Shown one piece after another: positions 43,887 through 51,054 of a DNA stretch of 64,000 nucleotides. The stretch is from Flavobacterium rhamnosiphilum. GTDB taxonomy: Bacteria; Bacteroidota; Bacteroidia; Flavobacteriales; Flavobacteriaceae. The notes under the pieces were generated by a model. That model saw only the letters and a list, made by a program, of their open reading frames with translations. It was not told the DNA's origin and ran no database searches. The stretch lies in contig NZ_SMLG01000010.1 in assembly GCF_004349195.1 (NCBI RefSeq), positions 62,001 through 126,000 on the forward strand, in the 5' to 3' direction. A program made the translations under genes and the position numbers. Each line of letters opens with the position of its first letter. The stretch's first letter is position 1.

Positions 43887-45005
43887 ATGATTACAATAAA
43901 AGAAGCTAAAACAAAAAGTGAATTAACTGATTATATCACATTCCCTTTTTCCTTATACAAGAACAATAAATATTGGGTTCCGCCAATCATTGCTGATGAA
44001 CTGGAAACTTTTGACAAAACAAAAAATCCAGCTTTTGAAAATGCCGAAGCGTATTTTTATATTGCCTACAAAAACAATGAAATTGTAGGTAGAATTGCGG
44101 CAATCATTAATTGGAGTGAGGTAAATGGCCAACAAAAAAAGAAAGTTCGTTTTGGTTGGTTTGATGTGATTGATGATATCGAAGTGACAAAAGCACTTTT
44201 GGAAAAAGTATATGAATTAGGTCGGAAAAATAATTTAGACCATGCTGAAGGTCCAATGGGATTTTCCAATTTAGATAAAGTCGGCGTCTTAACGGAAGGT
44301 TTTGACGAGATTGGAACTATGATTACGTGGTACAATCATCCGTATTATGCCAGTCATTTTGAGCAATTGGGCTATCGCGTAGAAAAAGAATACTTAGAAA
44401 GTAAATTTCCTTTCGAAAACGTAAAACCAGAATTTTTTGAAAAGGCAAATGATTTGGTAAAAAGAAGATACCAATTAAGTCCGCTCAATTTCAAAACTAC
44501 TAAAGAAGTGATGCCACATGTAGATAAAATGTTTGATTTGTTCAATGAATCTTATGCTTCTTTGTCGTCTTTTGTAGCTATTTCAGACATTCAAAAAGAA
44601 TATTTCAAGAAAAAATACATCAGTTTTATCAATCCTGAATTCATCAAATTTGTGGAAGATAAAGACCATAACATTGTTGCTTTTAGCATTGTAATGCCTT
44701 CTTTTTCTGAAGCGTTACAAAAATCAAAAGGAAAATTATTCCCATTTGGATTCCTTCATTTGCTAAAAGCAAAAAACCAGAGTAAGGATATGATTTTCTA
44801 TTTGATAGGCGTTCATCCAGATTATCAAAACAAAGCGGTTACAGCGATAATTTTCAATGAATATTACCATACTTTCAAAGAAAAAGGAGTTATCAACTGT
44901 TTCAGAACTCCTGAATTAGCGGACAACCTTGCCATTCATAACTTATGGAAACATTTTAATCCTGTTGTTCACAAAAGAAGATGTACTTTTCTAAAGAATT
45001 TATAG
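43887..45005 (+). CDS. GNAT-like acyltransferase-family protein
   Basis: A 372-residue soluble protein with a double-GNAT layout. The N-terminal part has YFIAYKNNEIVGRIAAIIN-like strand turn (read as YFYIAYKNNEIVGRIAAII, residues about 53-71). The C-terminal part contains MIFYLIGVHPDYQNKAVTAIIFNEYYHTF, the acetyl-CoA-binding region equivalent. Flavobacterial homologues are sometimes labelled GTP cyclohydrolase without support. The acceptor is unknown. Strong terminator follows. Confidence 0.75.
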   Translation: MITIKEAKTKSELTDYITFPFSLYKNNKYWVPPIIADELETFDKTKNPAFENAEAYFYIAYKNNEIVGRIAAIINWSEVNGQQKKKVRFGWFDVIDDIEVTKALLEKVYELGRKNNLDHAEGPMGFSNLDKVGVLTEGFDEIGTMITWYNHPYYASHFEQLGYRVEKEYLESKFPFENVKPEFFEKANDLVKRRYQLSPLNFKTTKEVMPHVDKMFDLFNESYASLSSFVAISDIQKEYFKKKYISFINPEFIKFVEDKDHNIVAFSIVMPSFSEALQKSKGKLFPFGFLHLLKAKNQSKDMIFYLIGVHPDYQNKAVTAIIFNEYYHTFKEKGVINCFRTPELADNLAIHNLWKHFNPVVHKRRCTFLKNL

Positions 45006-45025
45006 CAATTTAGATTGTACTATTT

Positions 45026-45069
45026 AAAACAAAAAATCCATTCGTTGCGGCGAATGGATTTTTTGTTTT
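45026..45069. terminator. Bidirectional terminator
   Basis: AAAACAAAAAATCCATTCG (45026-45044) pairs exactly with CGAATGGATTTTTTGTTTT (45051-45069) around TTGCGG. Serves the GNAT gene and the convergent lipoprotein gene. Confidence 0.93.
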
Positions 45070-45094
45070 AAATAATCTTGTTTTATCACGAAAA

Positions 45095-45568
45095 TTACAT
45101 TTTGCAATCTACTTTTGACAAAACGATATTTCCTTCAAATTTTAGCTGTTTCGTATCTTTAAAAGTGACTTTTCCTTTGTTGTCATCTATAACATCGCCA
45201 TAACCTTCAACATACGTATTTCCTTTTTTCAAAAAGGAAACTTGACGAATTGACAAAACTCCTTCGGACATAAAAGTATACTCTGCAAAAAGCGTATCGC
45301 CTTTTATTTCCCCAACTAAAGTTCCTTCGTTTTTATCTTTTTCAAAAAAATTATAACTCAATTTTCCTGATGCTATTTGATTCCCTTTTATATTCAAAGA
45401 CATAGAAATAGTATCTTTTTTAATAATCGCACTATAACATTCTTCCGAAACAGGTTCTTCTACAACAATTTCTTCTGATGGAACTGGGACTTCTTCCATT
45501 TCTTTTTCTTTTTTACAAGAAGCTAAAACACTCATAAAAACGACACTCAATAAAATTACTTTTTTCAT
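45095..45568 (-). CDS. Lipoprotein of unknown function
   Basis: A 157-residue protein with a lipoprotein signal (MKKVILLSVVFMSVLASC, Cys18). A Glu/Pro/Val-rich linker (about residues 23-43) leads to a beta-rich domain (YSAIIKKDTISMSLNIKG, LSYNFFEKDKNEGTLVGEIKG). The domain looks like a small barrel of repeated beta-hairpins. No named family. Single gene. Confidence 0.78.
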   Translation of the reverse strand: MKKVILLSVVFMSVLASCKKEKEMEEVPVPSEEIVVEEPVSEECYSAIIKKDTISMSLNIKGNQIASGKLSYNFFEKDKNEGTLVGEIKGDTLFAEYTFMSEGVLSIRQVSFLKKGNTYVEGYGDVIDDNKGKVTFKDTKQLKFEGNIVLSKVDCKM

Positions 45569-45622
45569 AAACTTTAAATTTTAAGTTCCATAAATATACT
45601 CTTTATTGGCTAGATACATTTC

Positions 45623-45657
45623 AAAAAAAATCCATCAACAAAAGCTGATGGATTTTT
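45623..45657 (-). terminator. Terminator of the alpha-oxoamine synthase gene
   Basis: TCCATCA (45631-45637) pairs with TGATGGA (45646-45652), with eight A on the left (U-run on the minus strand) and five T on the right. Confidence 0.85.
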
Positions 45658-45687
45658 ATAAACTTAAAATTGCAATAATTTTAGAAA

Positions 45688-46950
45688 CTAAGCATCTAAA
45701 TCTACTGTAGTTTTAGCTGCAATTTCTTTGTAAGTTCCGTTTACTAATTTCTCACGAATAGCTTCAAAAGCCGTTAGTGTTTCGTCAATATCATCCAATG
45801 TATGAGGAGCAGTAGGAATAACACGCAATAAAATCATTCCTTTTGGAATAACTGGATAAATTACGATTGACAAGAAAATACCATAATTCTCTCTTAAGTC
45901 ATTTACCATTACCATCGCTTCTGGTACGCTTCCTTCCAAATAAACTGGTGTAACGCAAGTATTGGTATCACCAATATTAAATCCTTTGCTTCTCAAACCA
46001 TTTTGCAAAGCATTTACATTCTCCCAAAGTTTGTCTTTCAATCCTGGGTTATCACGCAACAATTGCAAACGTTTCAACGAACCAACTGTTTGAATCATCG
46101 GTAATGCTTTAGCAAACATTTGCGAACGTAAGTTGTATTTCAGGTAATCGATAATGTCTTTATCAGCCGCTACAAAAGCACCAATATTAGCCATCGATTT
46201 TGCAAAAGTAGAAAAATAAACATCAATTCCATCTTGGCAACCTTGCTCCTCACCTGCTCCAGCTCCTGTTTTACCAAGAGTACCAAAACCGTGAGCATCA
46301 TCAACCAAAAGACGGAAATTGTATTTCTTTTTCATTTCTACAATCTCTTTCAACTTTCCTTGTTGACCGCGCATTCCAAAAACACCTTCAGTAATAAAAA
46401 GAATTCCTCCACCTGTTTCCGTAGCTATTTTGGTAGCACGCTGCAGATTTTTCTCCATACTTTCGATATCGTTGTGTTTGTAAGTAAAACGTTTTCCACT
46501 ATGCAAACGAACTCCGTCAATAATACAAGCGTGCCCATCAACATCATATACAATCACATCATTTCTAGTCACCAAAGCATCAATTATAGAAACCATTCCT
46601 TGGTAACCAAAATTTAATAAATAAGCCGATTCTTTCATTACAAAAGCAGCTAGCTCATTCTCTAATTGTTCGTGATATTTAGTATGACCACTCATCATAC
46701 GAGCACCCATTGGAGCAGCTGCACCAAATTCTAACGCTGCATCCGCATCTGCTTTACGCACTTCTGGATGGTTTGCAAGACCTAAATAGTCATTCAAACT
46801 CCAATTCAAAACCTCTTTTCCTTGAAATTTCATTCTTGGGCCTAAATCTCCTTCTAATTTTGGAAATACAAAATATCCTTCTGCTTGTGAAGCCCATTTA
46901 CCTAACGGTCCTTTATTGTTTTGAATTCTTTCGAATAAATCTTTTACCAT
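45688..46950 (-). CDS. PLP-dependent alpha-oxoamine synthase (KBL/SPT-type)
   Basis: A 420-residue fold-type I PLP enzyme. Motifs: NDYLGLANHPEV, MGARMMSGHTKYHEQLE, VYDVDGHACIIDGVRLHSG, LVDDAHGFGTLGKTGAG (Asp and His contacting PLP), and the Schiff-base Lys in YFSTFAKSMANIGAF. This family condenses amino acids with acyl-CoA (glycine C-acetyltransferase, serine palmitoyltransferase, cysteate acyltransferase for sulfonolipids). The neighbours do not resolve which. In Flavobacterium a sphingolipid- or sulfonolipid-type role is a fair guess. Single gene. Confidence 0.87.
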   Translation of the reverse strand: MVKDLFERIQNNKGPLGKWASQAEGYFVFPKLEGDLGPRMKFQGKEVLNWSLNDYLGLANHPEVRKADADAALEFGAAAPMGARMMSGHTKYHEQLENELAAFVMKESAYLLNFGYQGMVSIIDALVTRNDVIVYDVDGHACIIDGVRLHSGKRFTYKHNDIESMEKNLQRATKIATETGGGILFITEGVFGMRGQQGKLKEIVEMKKKYNFRLLVDDAHGFGTLGKTGAGAGEEQGCQDGIDVYFSTFAKSMANIGAFVAADKDIIDYLKYNLRSQMFAKALPMIQTVGSLKRLQLLRDNPGLKDKLWENVNALQNGLRSKGFNIGDTNTCVTPVYLEGSVPEAMVMVNDLRENYGIFLSIVIYPVIPKGMILLRVIPTAPHTLDDIDETLTAFEAIREKLVNGTYKEIAAKTTVDLDA

Positions 46951-47276
46951 AATATATTGAAGTAATAATTTTAATTTTAAGAAGTTGCAAAAATAATTAT
47001 TTAAATTTTATAATGGTATTGAAAGTAAATTTATTTTTCAGGAGCTATTTAGCTACGCTGAATCTTCGATGTCCTGCTCTCCACTGTATCTTTTGTGCCG
47101 TCAAAGAAGATTGCTTCGACCCTCGCAATTACGGCACAAAAGGATACCTCCCGATAGTCATCGGATCATCAGGGCTAATACCGAAAATTCGGGGCGATTC
47201 CAAATTATAAACTTTGTATATTTGGTACGTATTTTTAATATCAATACAACAATTCATTTTTTAAATTTTAAATATT
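46951..47276. other. Repeat-filled intergenic region
   Basis: Between divergent synthase and M28 genes. The middle is taken up by repeat copy B (47038-47192); the rest is AT-rich with no ORF that looks real. Confidence 0.6.
47038..47192 (+). repeat. Dispersed palindromic repeat, copy B, with a second repeat nested in it
   Basis: Begins GGAGCTATTTAGCTACG and has ATCAGGGCTAATACC near its end. Arms ATCTTTTGTGCCGT (47088-47101) and ACGGCACAAAAGGAT (47131-47145) pair with one bulge. The loop (47106-47131) holds an inverted copy of the element at 38675-38700. CCCGATAGTCATCGG and CCGAAAATTCGG are further small palindromes. Confidence 0.7.
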
Positions 47277-48257
47277 ATGCCATCTCATTACAATTATAAA
47301 TTCGTTCTTGCCCTTGTTTTCACACTATTGCTAAACAAAAATTTGATTGCTCAACATACCATTAATACCCGCACTTTTTATAAGCATGAAAAATATTTAG
47401 CTTCCGATGAATTACAAGGTCGCTTTCCGGGAACAAAAGGCAATAATGATGCGGCGGCATATATAGCAAAGTATTTTAAAAAATATGGACTGCAAAAATT
47501 TGGTGGCAGTTATATGCAATCTTTTAAATTATTTGTAAAACCGGAAACAAACCATGCAAAATCAGATAGTGTAACCACTCAAAATGTGGTCGGATATATA
47601 GAAGGTTCAGATGAAACTTTAAAAAACGAATTCATTGTTATTGGTGCGCATTATGACCATTTGGGTTGGGGAGGAAAAGGAACGGGAAGCAAAAAGAAAG
47701 ACACTATCGCTATTCACAATGGCGCTGACGACAATGCTTCGGGAGTTTCGGCTTTGTTGTCGATTTTAAAAGAAGTATCAAAAACGAATAAGCGACCGCT
47801 GAGAAGCATCATTTTTATAGGATTCAGTGGAGAAGAAGGAGGATTACTGGGTTCAAAATATTTTGCAAACCATCCTCCGGTTGCCAATACTGCCATCAAA
47901 TTGATGATTAACATGGATATGGTAGGCCGATTGAACAAAGAAAAACATTTATCCATGGGAGGTGCCGGAACCTTTCCTGACGGAGTAGCATTAATGAAAA
48001 AATTAGGAGAAGGCAGCGGACTCAACCCTATTGTGATTGCTGGCGACGTTGGAGGATCTGATCATGTTTCTTTTTACAAAAAAAACATTTCAGTTCTTGG
48101 GTTTCACACCGGAGGACATCCTCAATACCATACCCCAGAAGATAATGCACATTTAATCAACCAAGAAGGCGCTGTTTTAGTTTGCAAGTATATTTATAAT
48201 GCATTAGTAACAATAGCCAACTACAATCAACCTTTGTACTTTATTAAACAGGATTAA
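47277..48257 (+). CDS. M28-family zinc metallopeptidase, exported
   Basis: A 326-residue aminopeptidase-like enzyme with signal peptide (about residues 1-25, ending LIAQ). All zinc ligands are visible: His in GAHYDHLG, bridging Asp in NGADDNASGV, Glu-Glu in SGEEGGLLGS, Asp in NMDMVGRL, and His in PQYHTPEDN. It should cleave N-terminal residues of peptides in the periplasm or outside the cell. Single gene. Confidence 0.92.
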   Translation: MPSHYNYKFVLALVFTLLLNKNLIAQHTINTRTFYKHEKYLASDELQGRFPGTKGNNDAAAYIAKYFKKYGLQKFGGSYMQSFKLFVKPETNHAKSDSVTTQNVVGYIEGSDETLKNEFIVIGAHYDHLGWGGKGTGSKKKDTIAIHNGADDNASGVSALLSILKEVSKTNKRPLRSIIFIGFSGEEGGLLGSKYFANHPPVANTAIKLMINMDMVGRLNKEKHLSMGGAGTFPDGVALMKKLGEGSGLNPIVIAGDVGGSDHVSFYKKNISVLGFHTGGHPQYHTPEDNAHLINQEGAVLVCKYIYNALVTIANYNQPLYFIKQD

Positions 48258-48379
48258 AAAAGATACTCTAGTCTGCAAAATGAAACTGTTGTACAAACTA
48301 ATTTGGCTTAGCACCCACAACAGTGAGTCTAAATAAGGGTCAGATAAACTGGCTTCGGAACAATTTAGACAAATATTTG

Positions 48380-48387
48380 TATATTTG
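48380..48387 (+). promoter_or_regulatory. Putative -7 box (TATATTTG)
   Basis: Fits TAnnTTTG, 41 nt before the NYN-domain gene. No clear -33 TTG. Confidence 0.45.
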
Positions 48388-48428
48388 AAAAGCATTGTAT
48401 AGACTAATGCCAATTAAAACAATAATAT

Positions 48429-49214
48429 ATGTCACAAGACACAAAAGAATTAAAACTGGCCGTTCTCATTGATGCTGACAACGTTCCTTATAGTAATGTA
48501 AAAGGAATGATGGAAGAAATTGCCAAATTCGGAACACCAACCACCAAACGTATTTATGCTGATTGGACTAAACCTAATGCTAACGGCTGGAAATCAGTTT
48601 TACTGGAACACGCTATTACTCCTATTCAACAATACAGTTACACAATAGGTAAAAACTCCTCAGATTCTGCTATGATAATCGATGCCATGGATTTATTATA
48701 TTCAGACAAAGTGGATGGATTTTGTATCGTATCAAGTGACAGTGATTTTACACGTTTGGCCATCAGACTGAGAGAATCAGGAATGAAAGTCATTGGAATT
48801 GGAGAGAAAAAAACGCCCAACTCATTTATAGTTGCCTGCGATCGTTTTATCTATATCGAAGTATTAGACGGAGCCATAAAGAAAAAACAACCGAAACGTT
48901 CCTCAGACACTAAAAAACCAATTGGAAAACCCGTTGAAAAACCTATTGAAAAATCACTCAGTAAAATAGATTTACATACCATAGAACTTATTGAAACGAC
49001 AATAGAAGATATTTGTGATGATGATGGCTGGGCATTTCTTGGTGATGTAGGAAACCTAATTGTAAAGAGAAAACCTGAATTCGACCCAAGAAACTATGGT
49101 TTTGCTAAATTAACCCCAATGCTAAAATCCCTAACCGATATTCTTGAAATTGACGAAAGAGATTCAGATAAAAAAGGCATCAAACACGTTTATGTTCGAT
49201 TAAGATTTAGCTAA
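48429..49214 (+). CDS. NYN-domain (PIN-like) protein with C-terminal LOTUS/OST-HTH-like domain
   Basis: A 261-residue protein. The N-terminal NYN domain (about 1-150) carries the acidic residues of PIN-like nucleases: LIDADNVPY, SSDSAMIIDAMDLL and IVSSDSDFTRLAIRLRE. A Lys/Pro-rich linker (about 155-180) leads to a C-terminal winged-helix-like domain (about 185-260) with the LOTUS pattern DDDGWAFLGDVGNLIVKRKPEFDPRNYGF. NYN proteins are ribonucleases or RNA binders. Its 3' end faces the tandem ncRNA cluster, whose first terminator lies 82 bp away. A functional link is possible but unproven. Confidence 0.88.
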   Translation: MSQDTKELKLAVLIDADNVPYSNVKGMMEEIAKFGTPTTKRIYADWTKPNANGWKSVLLEHAITPIQQYSYTIGKNSSDSAMIIDAMDLLYSDKVDGFCIVSSDSDFTRLAIRLRESGMKVIGIGEKKTPNSFIVACDRFIYIEVLDGAIKKKQPKRSSDTKKPIGKPVEKPIEKSLSKIDLHTIELIETTIEDICDDDGWAFLGDVGNLIVKRKPEFDPRNYGFAKLTPMLKSLTDILEIDERDSDKKGIKHVYVRLRFS

Positions 49215-49295
49215 TAGACCACTATTTCCATCAATGCCATAAAGACTCCTAATTTATCTGCTTCTAATCTAAATACTTTTTTTATTCTATAACAC

Positions 49296-49437
49296 AAAAA
49301 AGGAGGACCCTTAGAGTCCTCCAGTTGTCGGTTCTGATTTACCATTATCAACTCATACAATTATATTAGTATAGCTGACTATTGAATTATCATATCTTAT
49401 TGTAAGACTGATATACTCAAGTAATTAATCAAAACCA
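49296..49437 (-). ncRNA. Tandem small RNA, copy 1 (most downstream)
   Basis: The transcript should start about 49437 and end at the T-run at 49296, about 140 nt. The 5' GGUUUUGAUU (49427-49436) pairs with AAUCAGAACC (49330-49339), ten pairs with one G-U. After the 5' strand comes the conserved ACUUGAG. Inside, UAUCAGUCUU/AAGAUAUGAUA forms an imperfect hairpin. The end is GGAGGAC/GUCCUCC (49302-49308 with 49316-49322 on +) and six U. I recognise no Rfam class. Confidence 0.75.
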
Positions 49438-49441
49438 CACT

Positions 49442-49471
49442 CAAAGATACAATTTACTCTCACCAAAACAA
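49442..49471 (-). promoter_or_regulatory. Promoter of small RNA copy 1
   Basis: TTG (49469-49471), 19 nt, TATCTTTG (49442-49449) on the minus strand; full consensus match. Confidence 0.75.
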
Positions 49472-49497
49472 TTAAAAATCAACCATTTAACGAATCA

Positions 49498-49503
49498 TTA
49501 ACG
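49498..49503 (-). promoter_or_regulatory. Conserved upstream motif, copy 1
   Basis: CGTTAA (TTAACG on +) in an ATGAATCAGTGCGTTAAT context, 48 nt upstream of the -7 box. Confidence 0.5.
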
Positions 49504-49631
49504 CACTGATTCATAACGTAGCAATTACATTCAAATAGTAATTTTGCACTTATAAAATTCATCCCTCTAATTCTAATTTTAAAAATTCTTTAAATTCCTT
49601 TTAAAATTAAAATTCTTTAAAATTGAACCAT

Positions 49632-49771
49632 AAAAAAAGGAGGCCTTTTTAAAGGGCCTCCTATGTGATTCTGAATTACCTATACTAACTCTTACCGTTA
49701 CTGATATAGTCTATTGTGATTTATCAATCTCATTATAAGATTGATATTCTCAAGTATTCAATCAGAATCAC
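49632..49771 (-). ncRNA. Tandem small RNA, copy 2
   Basis: About 140 nt. The closing helix is a perfect 12-bp match: AUGUGAUUCUGA (49762-49773) with UCAGAAUCACAU (49663-49674); its outer pairs reach the assumed start. ACUUGAG follows. AUCAAUCU/AGAUUGAU makes a perfect inner hairpin and CUAUA/UAUAG a second. The terminator is GGAGGCC/GGCCUCC (49639-49645, 49655-49661) with seven U. Compared with copy 1, a G-C pair is A-U and a U-G pair is C-G in the closing helix. Confidence 0.78.
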
Positions 49772-49775
49772 ATAT

Positions 49776-49806
49776 CAAAGATATTATTTTTTACCAAAAA
49801 ACACAA
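49776..49806 (-). promoter_or_regulatory. Promoter of small RNA copy 2
   Basis: TTG (49804-49806), 20 nt, TATCTTTG (49776-49783) on the minus strand. Confidence 0.75.
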
Positions 49807-49832
49807 CTAAGAATCAGTACTTTAACCAATAA

Positions 49833-49838
49833 TTAACG
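49833..49838 (-). promoter_or_regulatory. Conserved upstream motif, copy 2
   Basis: CGTTAA (TTAACG on +) in an ATAAATCCACACGTTAAT context, 49 nt upstream of the -7 box. Confidence 0.5.
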
Positions 49839-49910
49839 TGTGGATTTATAGCAGTAAAATTGCTTTTAAAAAAAGCAAAAAGGAAATTATTACTCTGGCA
49901 TATAGCCACA

Positions 49911-50048
49911 AAAAAGGAGGCCTTTTAAAGGGCCTCCGAATGTAGATTTTGATTTACCATTTATCAAACATACCGTTCAGTATGAAATGACAATTTGAAT
50001 ACTCTTCTCTTTGCAGATGGTTTTTACTCAAGTGATTAATCAAAACCA
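49911..50048 (-). ncRNA. Tandem small RNA, copy 3 (most upstream)
   Basis: About 138 nt. GGUUUUGAUU (50038-50047) pairs with AAUCAAAAUC (49945-49954), ten pairs with one G-U. ACUUGAG follows the 5' strand. CAUAC/GUAUG forms an inner hairpin. The terminator is GGAGGCC/GGCCUCC (49916-49922, 49931-49937) and a U-run. The sequence UGGUAAAUC before the 3' strand is shared with copy 1 and nearly with copy 2. Confidence 0.75.
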
Positions 50049-50052
50049 CACT

Positions 50053-50060
50053 CAAAGATA
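50053..50060 (-). promoter_or_regulatory. -7 box of small RNA copy 3
   Basis: TATCTTTG on the minus strand, same position relative to the RNA as in copies 1 and 2. The -33 TTG is lost or weak here. Confidence 0.6.
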
Positions 50061-50107
50061 CAACTTATGTTAGTTGAATTTAAAAAAAACAGCACTTTAA
50101 CTCTAAA

Positions 50108-50113
50108 TTAACG
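50108..50113 (-). promoter_or_regulatory. Conserved upstream motif, copy 3
   Basis: CGTTAA (TTAACG on +) in an AAAAATCAACACGTTAAT context, 47 nt upstream of the -7 box. Confidence 0.5.
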
Positions 50114-50238
50114 TGTTGATTTTTAATTAATTACAGTTGAATACATTCTTTGAATTCCAAACAATATAGAGATCGCTATGATTAACAGCTAGTTTGAACT
50201 GCTAATGACATCATCCCGATGAAATATCTAAAAAAATG

Positions 50239-50246
50239 TATCTTTG
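50239..50246 (+). promoter_or_regulatory. Putative -7 box of rdgB (TATCTTTG)
   Basis: Fits TAnnTTTG, 24 nt before the rdgB ATG at 50271. It overlaps an in-frame TTG at 50244, ruling that out as start. Confidence 0.5.
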
Positions 50247-50270
50247 GAGAGTCAAATTAAAACTAAAATA

Positions 50271-50849
50271 ATGCAACTTGTTTTCGCTTCCAATAACAAA
50301 AATAAAATACTGGAGATACAAAGTATACTTCCAGACACGATTGAAATTCTTAGTTTAGAAAGTATCGGTTGTCATGAAGACATTCCCGAAACCGCTGAAA
50401 CAATTGAAGGCAATGCTGTTCTAAAAGCCAATTATGTTACACAAAAATATGGTTACAATTGCTTTGCCGATGATACTGGACTGGAAGTGGATTCCCTGAA
50501 TGGCGAACCTGGCGTTTACTCTGCAAGATATGCAGGAGAGCAACGCAATTCTGATGACAATATGAATAAATTATTGGAGTGCTTATCCGGCAAAAGCAAT
50601 AGAAAAGCACAATTCAAAACAGTGATTGCATTGAATTTAAACGGGAAACAGCATCTTTTTACAGGAATTGCCCGAGGCGAAATTACTTTAGAAAAAACAG
50701 GGAATCAAGGATTTGGCTACGATCCTATTTTCAAACCTGAAGAATACCAAGAAACTTTTGCCCAATTATCATTGGACATAAAAAACAAAATCAGCCACAG
50801 AGGAAAAGCTACACAACAACTAATTGATTTTTTGAAAGTAAATAAATAA
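50271..50849 (+). CDS. rdgB: RdgB/HAM1-family non-canonical purine NTP pyrophosphatase
   Basis: A 192-residue enzyme that hydrolyses dITP/XTP to monophosphates, keeping deaminated purines out of DNA. It has [15 protein letters not shown] (substrate loop) and [25 protein letters not shown] (metal Asp residues). The late motifs [10 protein letters not shown] and ISHRGKA are also present. Start at the ATG at 50271. Single gene with a short leader. Confidence 0.96.
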   Translation: MQLVFASNNKNKILEIQSILPDTIEILSLESIGCHEDIPETAETIEGNAVLKANYVTQKYGYNCFADDTGLEVDSLNGEPGVYSARYAGEQRNSDDNMNKLLECLSGKSNRKAQFKTVIALNLNGKQHLFTGIARGEITLEKTGNQGFGYDPIFKPEEYQETFAQLSLDIKNKISHRGKATQQLIDFLKVNK

Positions 50850-51025
50850 ACGCTCTGAAATACAACATTTTTATAACAAAGAAACAGATTTCAAGTCGTA
50901 ATTTCACACTAAAATCCTAAATCAAAACCCATAATTTGCAAATAAAAAGTATAACTTTCTGATAATCAAATTATAATAAATCATTAAATCTTAAAATAGC
51001 ATTAGTTTATATCGATTATTAACAG

Positions 51026-51033
51026 TAATTTTG
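51026..51033 (+). promoter_or_regulatory. Putative -7 box of the DeaD-like helicase gene (TAATTTTG)
   Basis: Fits TAnnTTTG, 21 nt before the ATG at 51055. The in-frame TTG at 51031 is part of this box and not a start. A very similar stretch (AGTAATTTTGCAC) occurs at 49538-49550 in the ncRNA region. Confidence 0.5.
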
Positions 51034-51054
51034 CACCCTATTTTAAAAATACAT

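Larger units (their letters stand above)
49215..50270. other. 1.06-kb protein-free region with three tandem small-RNA units
   Basis: No protein-coding ORF is credible. On the minus strand, three paralogous units of about 140 nt follow one another, each with upstream motif, promoter and terminator (listed separately). Spacers are AT-rich; that between copies 1 and 2 contains several AAATTCTTTAAA-like words. Confidence 0.8.

Noticed and set aside
46234-46617. 127-residue ORF opposite the alpha-oxoamine synthase
   Set aside because: Shadow of a strongly conserved gene; composition is Ser/Thr/Phe-rich, as expected for an antisense frame.
47013-47299. Two short ORFs across the repeat at 47038-47192
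   Set aside because: They read through palindromic repeat sequence and have no start context or conserved look.
49539-49546. TAATTTTG on the + strand in the ncRNA spacer as a promoter
   Set aside because: Matches the -7 box, but has no -33 and no gene or terminator downstream in that direction other than antisense to copy 2; kept only as a note.
49295-50060. CRISPR array or protein-coding repeats as explanation of the three units
   Set aside because: Units are about 140 nt, differ in sequence, have individual promoters and terminators, and spacers are not of uniform length. No cas gene is present.
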